43,598 nucleotides of DNA from a virus, in IMG/VR virus record IMGVR_UViG_3300009431_000033, positions 1 through 43,598 of that record; one strand, given 5' to 3'. Position numbers and translations under genes: made by a program. How positions within the stretch are numbered: position 1 is the stretch's first letter; each line of letters begins with the position of its first letter. This document shows, piece by piece, positions 16,509 through 25,426 of the stretch. The notes under the pieces are model-generated. The model made no database searches and had not been told where the DNA came from. It worked only from the letters and a program-made list of their open reading frames with translations.

Positions 16509-17900
16509 GACCTCGCCGTATTGATTTTGGGTGGCTTTGTTGGCTAAGGCTAGTGACATGACACAATCATCATTCTTTCCTGAGAAGAACTTTGGTCTCG
16601 TTGTTTGCCCGGCGCGCATGTCGACCTTCAGACCCATGTCGTTAAGTTCTCTCACTAGATGCTGTGTGAATCCATACGCTTCTGTTTCTTTTTTGTTCGG
16701 TAGTGAGATGTTTGTTCTCTCGAACTCTTGTCTCAAATCAAGTAGCATCTTCATTTTGTCGTCGTAGGTTATCTTTACAGCTGTTAAGTTTCCGTATTCC
16801 TTTTGTAAATCAATAGCTTGCTTCTCCCCTAGCCCTGTTGCGTCTATGAAACATTTCGTTGGCTTGAAGTCATCATATAATTTTTTTAGCTTTGTACGTT
16901 GTTCTTCGAATCCAGCTCTGAATCTGTACGCTTTGACTAAGTTTTTCCCGGTTGAACTGGCAGACAATACTGACATTACTGTGTAATCGCCTTTCGGCGA
17001 AAGAGCAACGTCGTAGCCTATGTAATATTTCTCCTCTTTTTTGCCGTATGGGAGGAAGTCTTCTTCGACTAATGATTTCCCAACAAGCTCGTATGGGAAA
17101 AGCGAGTTAGCAGAACTCATCGGTAGGAGCATATATTCCTGGGCGTAAGCCAACGCTCCCATTTCTCTCTTAATTAAAACAAGACTTTTTTGTGTGTCTG
17201 TGTCATGGGGGAGTGTTGTATATTTCTGTGGCCATAAGGCTTTGCCGTCTTGCTCGGCTGGGTACTCCTTGCACATGTAAACATCATTCTCTTTCAATTC
17301 TGCTAGAAGGTCTGCTGCTGACTTTGGTGTTCCGATGCCTATAACATTTCCTTTCTTTAGCTGAACTGTCCCCAGCACAGCAGTCCAAAAAATATCCTTC
17401 TCGTCATACTCCCCAATCTCGTCACACAAAACGTCGTCGGGATGGAACATACGAACACTCTCATTATACGGTTTGCAATAAAAGACTGACCCGTTTATTA
17501 GTTCTAATTCCGTTGCCTTCCATGTTGCCTCTCGGCTCTCTGGGATGAATTGTTTAAGTAGCTCGTTGTCTTGCAGAAATGACTTTACGATTTTCAGAAC
17601 CCCCTTTGCCTGAGACTCCCTCTTTGATATGATTAATGTTTCTTTTGGAGATTGAAATATGGCTTTCCACAAATAATATGCGGCGAAGAAGAAAGTCTTC
17701 CCGCTTCCACGGAAGGCGATGATGCAAAGTCTGTTATGCTTCTCGGCGAGTGAGAGCCACTCTCTGTGATAATCTGCAATCTGAAAATCCAAAACGTTTT
17801 CTGCAAAGTATATGAAATCAATATAACACTTCGCTAAGAAATATTCAAGCTGATTTTCCCGGTATCCGCTCTTCTTTAATATGCTCTGAATTGTCCTCAT
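16488..17900 (-). CDS. terL: Terminase large subunit (ATPase-nuclease)
   Basis: 470 residues. Walker A FRGSGKT (63-69), Walker B VLCDE (D160, E161), and RNase-H-like nuclease acids D297 (IGYDVAL), D353 (CFIDATGLGE) and D444/D445 (GKNDDCVMS). Packages DNA into the prohead through the portal. Its start overlaps the upstream glycosyltransferase stop by four bases, coupling packaging genes to the glycan cassette. No adjacent small terminase is apparent. Confidence 0.92.
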   Translation of the reverse strand: MRTIQSILKKSGYRENQLEYFLAKCYIDFIYFAENVLDFQIADYHREWLSLAEKHNRLCIIAFRGSGKTFFFAAYYLWKAIFQSPKETLIISKRESQAKGVLKIVKSFLQDNELLKQFIPESREATWKATELELINGSVFYCKPYNESVRMFHPDDVLCDEIGEYDEKDIFWTAVLGTVQLKKGNVIGIGTPKSAADLLAELKENDVYMCKEYPAEQDGKALWPQKYTTLPHDTDTQKSLVLIKREMGALAYAQEYMLLPMSSANSLFPYELVGKSLVEEDFLPYGKKEEKYYIGYDVALSPKGDYTVMSVLSASSTGKNLVKAYRFRAGFEEQRTKLKKLYDDFKPTKCFIDATGLGEKQAIDLQKEYGNLTAVKITYDDKMKMLLDLRQEFERTNISLPNKKETEAYGFTQHLVRELNDMGLKVDMRAGQTTRPKFFSGKNDDCVMSLALANKATQNQYGEVSFRGID

Positions 17901-19117
17901 TTTTCATTCTCAATTAGTTTAATCCATTTATCAGCTATAATATCCCAGTCGTAATTCAAAGCGAACTTTCTAGCCTCTTCGGATTTCTCCTTTAGTTTTC
18001 CAGCCTTCCAGTTTTTGTACTGAATCTCAAGCAGTCTAGCCATCTCCTTATCATCTGGGACGCAGTTCTCAATCCCGTTTGAGCCTATCTCAACCACCAT
18101 TCTTCCGTATGAATCCTTCAGAACGGGGATTATTGTCCCATGGGTACCATTACCGGTTAATTCGTCACAGGAGGACGTCTGAGTCATCATAAGGGGCACT
18201 CCAGCTGATTGGCACTCTATTCCAGGCAAACCGAACCCTTCGCCGCCAGTGGCGTAGCAGAAGACATCCATTAGGTTGTAAATCTCATTCATTGAGGCGG
18301 GCTGGATTCTTTGCCTTGTTCCTGGATTGAGGTTAGTTTTGGTAGTTTGTATCTTCTTTAGTTTGATTATATCTGGGTCTTGTTCGGCCTCCGCCTTCGC
18401 GTTGAGCGCATCAAGCAACCAGCCCAAATGTTTCTTCATTGGTACAGAATCTGTGTGTAGGAGTAGCTTCACATCATCCCTTCCTTTACTAAAATTAGCA
18501 AATCCCTTTACGAGATAGGCCAGCATTTTTCTTCGTTGGTTTCTCCCAACAAATCCAGCTACAAACTTGTCTTTTAACCCATATTGTTTTTTTAATTCTT
18601 CTCTGGCTTCTATTGGTTTGAATTCTTTTGTATCAACTCCCAGCGAGATACACTCTACGTTTTCAACCCCATGGTTTCTCATGGAGATTGCGCTCCATTC
18701 CGACATTCCGACATTCACATCTGGCACTTCAAGAATCTTATTCCACACCAAATATTCCCAGGACTCATTATCTACCGGATTATATGCAATCCATCTTCCA
18801 GTCCAGCCGGACTTCCTAGCTTTAAAAATTGGGTCGATATATCCTCCCTGTAGCCCGATGTCGGCCATTGTGATTAAGATGTCTGGATTTATGTTCATAA
18901 GATTATCAAACAGAACGTCTGAGCCATAGTCATCACCCCCACGTGGTAACATAGTATAGCCTTCGGCGGTCTTGTGTGGGCGGTCCCAATTCTGCCAACC
19001 AACATGAAACAATTCCCAATCAGGTCGAGACTTCCTCCATCGGCTCAATAAATTATCCCAAGTTTGCCCATAGCCAGTTGAGGTTTTAGGGTTATCCCCG
19101 AACGTCAGAATCTTCAT
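17897..19117 (-). CDS. GT4-type glycosyltransferase
   Basis: 406 residues from ATG at 19117 (MKILTFGDNPKTSTGYGQ), preferred over an upstream in-frame start because it has the Gly-rich GT-B N-terminus and an AGAGG site just before it. C-terminal Rossmann domain includes FVAGFVGRNQRRK and the EX7E motif in GGEGFGLPGIECQSAG. Transfers sugar from an NDP-sugar, retaining mechanism in the family. Overlaps the preceding glycosyltransferase by 26 bases. Confidence 0.8.
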   Translation of the reverse strand: MKILTFGDNPKTSTGYGQTWDNLLSRWRKSRPDWELFHVGWQNWDRPHKTAEGYTMLPRGGDDYGSDVLFDNLMNINPDILITMADIGLQGGYIDPIFKARKSGWTGRWIAYNPVDNESWEYLVWNKILEVPDVNVGMSEWSAISMRNHGVENVECISLGVDTKEFKPIEAREELKKQYGLKDKFVAGFVGRNQRRKMLAYLVKGFANFSKGRDDVKLLLHTDSVPMKKHLGWLLDALNAKAEAEQDPDIIKLKKIQTTKTNLNPGTRQRIQPASMNEIYNLMDVFCYATGGEGFGLPGIECQSAGVPLMMTQTSSCDELTGNGTHGTIIPVLKDSYGRMVVEIGSNGIENCVPDDKEMARLLEIQYKNWKAGKLKEKSEEARKFALNYDWDIIADKWIKLIENEK

Positions 19118-20192
19118 TAACCTCTTCCACCAATTTTTTTGCTGTTTTCTCCCAGGTATATTCTCTGGCAATCTCAGTCGCTCGGTTCATGGCATTATGC
19201 TTGAGAACGCTATAATCTTCATAAGCCTTTCTCATTTGTTTTTTTAGGGATTCTAAATTTGGCTGCGCCCACATGTTGCCTTCGCAATAAAATCTTGGGT
19301 CTGCTTGCTCAACTCCGTCTGATTCAATGAATAAAGTAGAGTTGTCATTGCAGAAATCCATGTGACCTGAGTTTCTGTCTTTCGTAACGATAACTGGCAT
19401 GCCACACGCCTTTGCATTAAGGATGGTTAATCCGAAAGCCTCTCCTCTTGTCGGTGCCACAAAAACAGAACTCTTTTGATAATATTCAGCCAGGTCTGCT
19501 TCTGGTGCGTATTCTGAATTAAAAACAATATTCGGATTCGCTTCGCCAGCTATGTGTTTTATCCCAGCCATGTAGTGTTCAGGTGGTTGGGGGTCCCAGA
19601 AAGTACCAATCTTCAAGACCAACTTTACCGGCTCATCTTGTTTGAACTCTTCATGGAATGCTTTGATTAGCAAATCTGTTCCCTTCCTATCCTTCGGGAA
19701 ACCGGTCCAAGAATTTACTGACAAAAATGTGAAGTCTCCCAATTGTTCTTCCTTCGGGAATTCTTTTGGTTTGTATATCTCGCTTACTCCGTATGGGACA
19801 ACGACAATCGGCGCTCCGACGCCATTCCACCTAAATAAATTCTTAGTGGCCTTACTTGGCACAAAAACCTTCTTCATCTGGTTGAACTGATGTTCCCATC
19901 CTGGCGGCAACTTGGTTCCTTCGTGTAAGAAAAAGGCATAAGGGGTCCCAAACGCATCGTGGAAATAAGAAGGATAGTCTGCAAAAATTGTAACAGTTTC
20001 TGCGGTCTTAGCATTGATTGGTTTGTTCAGTTTTTCTAATCCTTCATTAAACTCCCAGCTGTCTCTCCATAAATCAGTAGTCTGGACTTTTTCTCCGAGT
20101 TTTAGAAGCGCCTTACAAATCTCTCGATTTGCCGTCGAGATACCAGTAGGATTAAACACGTTCCCTTTGATTACTATTTTTTTCTTATCCAT
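19092..20192 (-). CDS. GT4-type glycosyltransferase
   Basis: 366 residues with a GT-B layout: N-terminal NPTGISTANREICKALL, C-terminal LVLKIGTFW and RGEAFGLTILNAKACGMPVI, the GT4 donor-site signature. The second Glu of EX7E appears to be Asn (TILNA), as in some active family members or an altered one. Start overlaps the RusA-like gene end by 8 bases. Acceptor unknown. Confidence 0.75.
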   Translation of the reverse strand: MDKKKIVIKGNVFNPTGISTANREICKALLKLGEKVQTTDLWRDSWEFNEGLEKLNKPINAKTAETVTIFADYPSYFHDAFGTPYAFFLHEGTKLPPGWEHQFNQMKKVFVPSKATKNLFRWNGVGAPIVVVPYGVSEIYKPKEFPKEEQLGDFTFLSVNSWTGFPKDRKGTDLLIKAFHEEFKQDEPVKLVLKIGTFWDPQPPEHYMAGIKHIAGEANPNIVFNSEYAPEADLAEYYQKSSVFVAPTRGEAFGLTILNAKACGMPVIVTKDRNSGHMDFCNDNSTLFIESDGVEQADPRFYCEGNMWAQPNLESLKKQMRKAYEDYSVLKHNAMNRATEIAREYTWEKTAKKLVEEVNEDSDVRG

Positions 20193-20556
20193 TGAATCTT
20201 TCTATCAGTATTTGACAGCCCTCAGTTTTTGATTGAACCTTCTTCATCGTGTGCTGGAATATTTGTTTATCATCTATCCCCAAAGCCTCAAACACACTGT
20301 CTATTAAAAACTTTTCCCTATTGGCGACATCCTTCCTTTTTGGGGTTCCCTTTTTCGTGTACCAGTCTTCGAACACATAAACAGTAACTGCCAACTCTAC
20401 TGGGGGCTCTCTTATTGGGTCTGCTGGTGTGTCGTCCACAATCTCCTTGATTCTTTTTCTTAATTCTTTCGCCTCCGGCTTGAGATATTTTCTGACACCG
20501 TGCTGGCCATAGAGATGGTTTATCGTCGGTGTTTTGAATGGTATTGTTATTATCAT
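20185..20556 (-). CDS. RusA-like Holliday-junction resolvase
   Basis: 123 residues. PTINHLYGQHG near the N-terminus and the acidic set D76 (KRKDVANR), D86 (FLIDSVFEALG) and D95/D96 (GIDDKQI) match RusA, which resolves Holliday junctions with three Asp residues per dimer subunit. Probably debranches DNA before packaging, as it lies upstream of the terminase cassette. Start overlaps the 58-residue gene stop (ATGA). Confidence 0.85.
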   Translation of the reverse strand: MIITIPFKTPTINHLYGQHGVRKYLKPEAKELRKRIKEIVDDTPADPIREPPVELAVTVYVFEDWYTKKGTPKRKDVANREKFLIDSVFEALGIDDKQIFQHTMKKVQSKTEGCQILIERFNG

Positions 20557-20729
20557 ATTCTTAGTTTTTTATAATGTTTGCATTCTCTCCCCTCACATTG
20601 TCTTGGTCTGAGAGGGAATCCGGGGTGGCATGGGAAAGAGCAATATGGAACATAAGTTCCGATAGGGTCTTTCATCGGACTGTATCTTATCACCTTTTCA
20701 AGCTTGCCTCTTTTTCTCCGTGGGCCCAT
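20553..20729 (-). CDS. 58-residue Cys-containing basic protein
   Basis: ATG at 20729 to TGA at 20553-20555: MGPRRKRGKLEKVIRYSPMK, then CSFPC, and CEGREC near the end. Four cysteines in CX3C...CX4C spacing suggest a metal site. It bridges the sugar nucleotidyltransferase and RusA genes with ATGA overlap on its 3' side. Function unknown. Confidence 0.6.
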   Translation of the reverse strand: MGPRRKRGKLEKVIRYSPMKDPIGTYVPYCSFPCHPGFPLRPRQCEGRECKHYKKLRI

Positions 20730-20733
20730 TACT

Positions 20734-21381
20734 TTATTTATCTTCCTCCCTATTTATATTTTTGTAAATTCCGTCTAGTTCGTGATAATCAACTGAATCA
20801 AACTTATTGAGGACGTCTGTGATTTGGAGTTGCTCTTCCTCGTCGGGGAGAGTTTTATCTATGCAGTCAAATAGGGTACTATCGAACATATATATTCCTA
20901 AACCTAGTAATGGTTCCAATACTTCAACATCTTTTGGCTTTTCAATAAAACTTCCGGAATCTTTATTAATTCCGTATGACTCCTTAATTAACGCTTTGTC
21001 TTCGACCTTCTGGACGCCTACCAAACAGCCACCAACTTGCTTGTGATGTTTTCTCATATCCGCTAATGAACCGTTGTAATAAATGTCTCCAAGTATCACG
21101 CAGACATCATCGTCTACTTTGTCCTTAGCCAAGTAAATCGCATGAGCAATCCCCCTTCTGTGTACCTGTTCGACATACTCCAGTTTCATGCCCTTGTATT
21201 CTGTCCCAAGATAAGTGGGAATGCTTCCGCCATTTTGAATAATGATTACTCTGTTGATTCCAATCTTGTGCATTACTTCTAGTGGGAATTCGATTAATCT
21301 TTTCCTTCTGTAGTAAAGTAGTGCTTTGTTGATTCCAGCCAGCCTTGTTGCCTTGCCTGCGGCTGGGATTATTCCTATCAT
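20734..21381 (-). CDS. Sugar-1-phosphate nucleotidyltransferase (RmlA/GlmU-N type)
   Basis: 215 residues. GIIPAAGKATRLAGINKALL is a variant of the GxGxRL...PK nucleotide-binding signature; CVILGDIYY carries the metal-binding Asp and SFIEKPKDVEVLEP the family EKP motif. Only the catalytic domain is present, without a hexapeptide acyltransferase domain. Likely makes an NDP-sugar for the neighbouring epimerase and glycosyltransferases. Sugar and base unknown. Confidence 0.8.
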   Translation of the reverse strand: MIGIIPAAGKATRLAGINKALLYYRRKRLIEFPLEVMHKIGINRVIIIQNGGSIPTYLGTEYKGMKLEYVEQVHRRGIAHAIYLAKDKVDDDVCVILGDIYYNGSLADMRKHHKQVGGCLVGVQKVEDKALIKESYGINKDSGSFIEKPKDVEVLEPLLGLGIYMFDSTLFDCIDKTLPDEEEQLQITDVLNKFDSVDYHELDGIYKNINREEDK

Positions 21382-22394
21382 AGAATTTCCTCATTCTCTT
21401 TAATCCATTTACTGATTCTCTTGAGCCCCTCTGTCGGGCCTATTTTCGGCTTCCACCCAAACATGTTCTTTGCTTTTTTGTAGTTGCATACGAAGTAGTA
21501 TAAGTCTCCGAATCTTCCTGGTTCTTTTTTGATAGTTTGGTGTGCTTCATTTATGATTGATAGCTCAGTTAGGCATTCGCCCAAAGAGATTGCATTGTCT
21601 ATTCCTCCGCCGATGTTATAGATTCCTTTGGCGCCTGTGTTAAACCACATCTCAAAAGCTCTAGCTGCGTCCTCAGCATAAAGAATGTCTCTGACTTGCT
21701 TATCTGTACCGAAGATTGTTATTGGTCTTTCTTTGATTGTTCGAATGGCGAAGTTGGCTACCCAGCCGTGGTCCATGCCTCCAAACTGTCTCTCCCCATA
21801 CATACCAGTCAATCGGAAAGACGCGGTCCTCATCCCGTATGTTTCGGCGAAAGCCTGGGTGTATAGTTCGGTTGAGCGCTTGCTAACATGCAATGGAGTT
21901 AGGTCTCCCTTTAATATAGCTAGTCCCTCATCAAACTCGGCTATATCATTTACAAATCTGGTTGTATCTTCTGTTAGCTCGTTGTTAATATCGTTTCCGT
22001 AGACATGGACTGATGAGCAGTTCACGAATGGAATTCCCTGTACTCGAGCGATGTTGAGCATATTTACAACTGACATTACATTGTTGCTGGCGTCATAAGC
22101 TGGGTCCTCTATTGCTATTGTCATTGCCGGCTGCGCCGCACAGTGTATAATAAAATTGATTCCCTTGAAGCTATTGCTTGTGACGTCTCTACAATCTGCC
22201 TTGTGAAACTCAACCCCCAAGCTTTCCAGAAACTTCAGATTGTGCTCCCTGGATTTTTTGGTATCAAAATTTGCTCTAACTAATTCATAATCAGTCAGGT
22301 TGTCAATCCCAACAACTTCCCATCCCCTTTTGGTGAAATATTCTGCCACATGCGTCCCAAGGAATCCAGCTACACCAGTAATTAGGACTCTCAT
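21378..22394 (-). CDS. NAD-dependent sugar epimerase/dehydratase (extended SDR)
   Basis: 338 residues from ATG at 22394 (MRVLITGVAGFLGTH), chosen because GGAGG precedes it by about six bases. GxxGxxG at 7-13 binds NAD. The active-site motif should read YxxxK, but here K172 follows T-P-L-H-V-S, putting Leu168 where the Tyr belongs. Otherwise the layout (VNCSSVHVYG, RQVRDILYAEDAARA-like) is normal. Start overlaps the radical-SAM gene stop. Could be an altered or inactive enzyme. Confidence 0.75.
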   Translation of the reverse strand: MRVLITGVAGFLGTHVAEYFTKRGWEVVGIDNLTDYELVRANFDTKKSREHNLKFLESLGVEFHKADCRDVTSNSFKGINFIIHCAAQPAMTIAIEDPAYDASNNVMSVVNMLNIARVQGIPFVNCSSVHVYGNDINNELTEDTTRFVNDIAEFDEGLAILKGDLTPLHVSKRSTELYTQAFAETYGMRTASFRLTGMYGERQFGGMDHGWVANFAIRTIKERPITIFGTDKQVRDILYAEDAARAFEMWFNTGAKGIYNIGGGIDNAISLGECLTELSIINEAHQTIKKEPGRFGDLYYFVCNYKKAKNMFGWKPKIGPTEGLKRISKWIKENEEIL

Positions 22395-22828
22395 TCTTTC
22401 CTCCATACTCTTTGGTTTGAACTACCAATTCTCCCCTTGATTCTTTTAGTTGAGTCATATCTTCCTGTTATTACCTTGTCGCATAGTTGGAATGCAATCT
22501 CCTTGTTTGGGTCACTACTTATTTCGTCTCGAGTATATCCTGTGAACATTGTTACTGGCAAGTCTGTTGCTGCTTTTAGTGCAGTTAGGAAAACTGCTGT
22601 ATCTTCTGCTTGAAAAAGCGGGTCTCCGCCGAGAAGGCAGACTCCGTCAATCGCTTCTGTTTTAACTAAGCTTAGCAATTCGGAGACTTTCATATCTCTT
22701 CCGCTTTCTGGGTCTTGTAGCTCTTTAGCGTAGCATCCCGGGCAAGCATGCTCACATCCGGCATAATGAATCTCATAAAGTACTCCTTCTTTGTGGGCGC
22801 AGTTATGTTCAGTTCTATTTATCTTCAT
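22391..22828 (-). CDS. Radical SAM activase, NrdG-like
   Basis: 145 residues from ATG at 22828 (MKINRTEHN) preceded by GAGGTG. C25-x3-C29-x2-C32 (CEHACPGC) binds the 4Fe-4S cluster; LLGGDPLF corresponds to the GGEP-type SAM motif; the C-terminal IGSSNQRVW is typical of class III ribonucleotide reductase activases. No NrdD partner lies in the window, so it would act on the host enzyme or on another substrate. Overlaps the upstream glycosyltransferase by 14 bases. Confidence 0.75.
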   Translation of the reverse strand: MKINRTEHNCAHKEGVLYEIHYAGCEHACPGCYAKELQDPESGRDMKVSELLSLVKTEAIDGVCLLGGDPLFQAEDTAVFLTALKAATDLPVTMFTGYTRDEISSDPNKEIAFQLCDKVITGRYDSTKRIKGRIGSSNQRVWRKE

Positions 22829-23876
22829 TGAACACCTCAAACATTTTGCTACAGAATTTATCCCAAGTCAGATTCTCTTCTACCCACATGTTTTCGGTAA
22901 CTGTCTGGATTGCGATTTTATCTTTGTCAGTACAAGAAAACTCTAATATGCTCTCTACAAATTCTTCATCTGACTTACATACGTTTCCTATTTTGTTTTT
23001 TGCTAGGATTGATGAGCAAGGGATTGTGTCTGCGACAAACGTAGGGCAACCCGCGCTCATTGATTCAAATACTGATAAAAAATTACCCTGGCCTGCCCCT
23101 GGGAAGATTGAGCAATCTGAGATATTGTAAAGCTCTCTGATTTTTTCTCTGGGGAGGAATCCGGTTAAAATCACATCTCCCATCAAGCCGTACTCTGCTA
23201 CCTTCTGCCTTACTAGGTCTAAGTAGCCAGGCACCTCTTTCCCCGCCAGAACTAACTTCGCATGCGGAATCTTTTCCTTAATTTTTTTGAATATCTCAAT
23301 CGTTCTTAACTGGTTTTTGGTTGGGGCTATGAATCCTATTTGGGAGATTACAAAATCATCGCCAGTTAAGCCGAAGAAGCCGTACGATGGCGGATGCCCA
23401 TAATCACTATTCGAGAAGAACTCCCAGTCTATTCCGTAGTTGATTACATGAGCTTTCTTCTTGTAAAGAGCTAGAAATCTTGCTGCGTTGAATTCGTCTC
23501 CGACAACAACCTTGAAATCCTTAGTGCATCGCAAATCGTTCTCTTTTGGGGTCGGATTTTCGTGGTGGGGCGGCTCATTGCAGAGCCAAGTAACATTAGC
23601 CTTCTTTGGGAAAACCATCAAATGCCCTGGGTCATTATGAACATTAACAATATCAAAGTCGTCAACTATTTGCTGCAAAAAGACGTGCATTGATGGAAAG
23701 TCGTCACAGAAGATTAATCTGGCTTCTTTTAGGTCTGCGCGCATGTCGTCGCACATTTCTGTTGTGATAATATTCACTTCGTGATGTCTGTTGGTTAGCC
23801 AGTTAGCTAATTGGACAATTACCCTTTCGGCTCCGCCATAAATCCAACAAGACGGATTAACTAGAAGAATTTTCAT
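22815..23876 (-). CDS. GT4-type glycosyltransferase
   Basis: 353 residues: MKILLVNPSCWIYGGAERV is the classic GT4 start (GGAE), with VISQIGFIAPTKNQ and LVLAGKEVPG in the second Rossmann domain and FLSVFESMSAGCPTF at the donor site (second Glu kept, first replaced). ATGA overlap with the small gene upstream. Confidence 0.8.
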   Translation of the reverse strand: MKILLVNPSCWIYGGAERVIVQLANWLTNRHHEVNIITTEMCDDMRADLKEARLIFCDDFPSMHVFLQQIVDDFDIVNVHNDPGHLMVFPKKANVTWLCNEPPHHENPTPKENDLRCTKDFKVVVGDEFNAARFLALYKKKAHVINYGIDWEFFSNSDYGHPPSYGFFGLTGDDFVISQIGFIAPTKNQLRTIEIFKKIKEKIPHAKLVLAGKEVPGYLDLVRQKVAEYGLMGDVILTGFLPREKIRELYNISDCSIFPGAGQGNFLSVFESMSAGCPTFVADTIPCSSILAKNKIGNVCKSDEEFVESILEFSCTDKDKIAIQTVTENMWVEENLTWDKFCSKMFEVFNEDK

Positions 23877-24019
23877 TGTCTCTTAATTAGGGTCAATTTA
23901 ATTATTTGGGCTCCGTCGTCAACGACCTCTAGCTTATCGTCCATTCTTACTTCAGCCACAATAATGTCTCCAAAATTCACGTCTTCCAGTAGGCTCTTGA
24001 TATATTCTTTAAGACGCAT
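23873..24019 (-). CDS. 48-residue protein beside radical SAM/SPASM enzyme
   Basis: ATG at 24019 (MRLKEYIKSLLEDV) has AAGGAGG 4-5 bases upstream, so it is preferred to the longer ORF from 24055. The acidic middle (VRMDDKLEVVDDGAQ) and strand-rich end give no family. Its start overlaps the end of the SPASM gene. It could be a substrate of that enzyme or a small accessory domain; unproven. Confidence 0.55.
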   Translation of the reverse strand: MRLKEYIKSLLEDVNFGDIIVAEVRMDDKLEVVDDGAQIIKLTLIKRQ

Positions 24020-25166
24020 CGCAGCCTCCTTGCTTATACAGAATACATCTCTCACAATTTGCTGGCACTTCGCCTCTTTGGTTTTGCGCCTTCATTTCTT
24101 CGAATCTTTCCCAAATTACATTGATGTCTTCTTTGAGTACGTTGCCCAAAGCAGTTCTGACCTGGAATGGTCTGTCGTTCTGTTCGTTCTGCGAACAGCA
24201 TGCGATGACGGTACCATCAACAAAGATGAAGGGCATACTCCAAGCAGAACAAGTTTTCATATCTTTCTTATTGACAGTATTGACGTTGAAGCCTACTCTT
24301 AGTCCTAATTCTGCTGCGCGCTTCATTACCGCATCTTTTTGCTCGTCTGTGATTCCAATCTCCATTCCTTCAATCTCTGGGTAGGTGTGGAGGATTTGGG
24401 TGAACTGGACTCTTTTGCAATCAACCCCGAGGGAATCAATCATATCCAAGTAAGGGACCATTTCGTGAATATTCTCTGACGAGACAATCATGTGGAACCA
24501 GAATTCTGGCCATGGAGAGTTTGCTTCGCGCTTTAGTTTGTCTAGCCGCTTGATTCCTTCGATTACTTTATCCCAACTTGAGCCCTCTCTTAGCTTCTCG
24601 TAGGTTTCCTTCGTGGAGGCGTCCAAACTAACATACAGCTTGTCCATCTTAATATCAACCAAGTGCTGTGCGTTTTCCTCATTCATGTAGATAAAATTAT
24701 CGAAATTCTCAATATAAATCCCCTTCTTCTTGATGTAATCCATCATCTTTGGAAATTCTGGATTGCAGTAAGATTCTCCGATGCCTGTTAGCCCAATCCA
24801 CTTCAATTGTGGGAACTGGTCTACAATGTGCTTGAATTCTTCGAAAGTCATGTTCTTGTTCTTCTCTTTCCAGTGGGTGTGTTCGCACATCTTGCATTTT
24901 AGATTACAAAAGGTTGAGACCTCAATCTCCAGGTAATGTGGTTGCATCTTTTTAGTGTAGTGAATCTTCAATAACTCTGGGTTTTGAGTCCAGTAAAAAG
25001 CAGAGAAATATGTCCAATTGTAAGTCCACCTTAATCCCTTTTCTTGGTATCTGGGATTTCCTACAAAGTCTTGGAAAGCTTGGTGCATTATGTTAACTTC
25101 GACTGCGTCGATTTCTTTGTCCGGATGACTTCCCCCTCGCATTGTGTAGTCAACAAAGTCAGTCAT
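24009..25166 (-). CDS. Radical SAM/SPASM-domain protein
   Basis: 385 residues. C87-x3-C91-x2-C94 (CNLKCKMC) is the SAM-radical cluster site; GLTGIGESYCNPEF holds the SAM-binding motif. The C-terminal ~85 residues have SPASM-type cysteines (TCSAW, IACCSQ, CERCILYKQGGC). Such enzymes modify peptides or sugars and recur in glycan clusters. Overlaps the upstream membrane-protein gene by four bases. Confidence 0.85.
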   Translation of the reverse strand: MTDFVDYTMRGGSHPDKEIDAVEVNIMHQAFQDFVGNPRYQEKGLRWTYNWTYFSAFYWTQNPELLKIHYTKKMQPHYLEIEVSTFCNLKCKMCEHTHWKEKNKNMTFEEFKHIVDQFPQLKWIGLTGIGESYCNPEFPKMMDYIKKKGIYIENFDNFIYMNEENAQHLVDIKMDKLYVSLDASTKETYEKLREGSSWDKVIEGIKRLDKLKREANSPWPEFWFHMIVSSENIHEMVPYLDMIDSLGVDCKRVQFTQILHTYPEIEGMEIGITDEQKDAVMKRAAELGLRVGFNVNTVNKKDMKTCSAWSMPFIFVDGTVIACCSQNEQNDRPFQVRTALGNVLKEDINVIWERFEEMKAQNQRGEVPANCERCILYKQGGCDAS

Positions 25167-25426
25167 CTGAATACCTCCCTATACGCAGCCTCCCCGATTG
25201 CGCCCCCTACGGTAACAGAAATTAACATGGCAAGCCAATTCCAAAAACCCCAATGCAAGCTGTCAACAATCTCAGTTGCTGGAAGAAAAATAAATGAAGC
25301 CAATAGCATAAGAACCGCAGCAAACCAAATAGCGAAAGCAGCCTTTTTATTCCAAGCCCAAAAGACACCCATAACTAATCCAACAATTAGCGCCCTAAAT
25401 ATTGTTACCCAAACAGATTCTATCAT
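25163..25426 (-). CDS. Small membrane protein with three hydrophobic helices
   Basis: 87 residues, hydrophobic at about 6-24, 29-49 and 60-80 with few charges. Lies between the dehydratase and SPASM genes with four-base overlaps on both sides. Could be a membrane anchor for glycan modification or a holin; no family recognised. Confidence 0.6.
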   Translation of the reverse strand: MIESVWVTIFRALIVGLVMGVFWAWNKKAAFAIWFAAVLMLLASFIFLPATEIVDSLHWGFWNWLAMLISVTVGGAIGEAAYREVFR

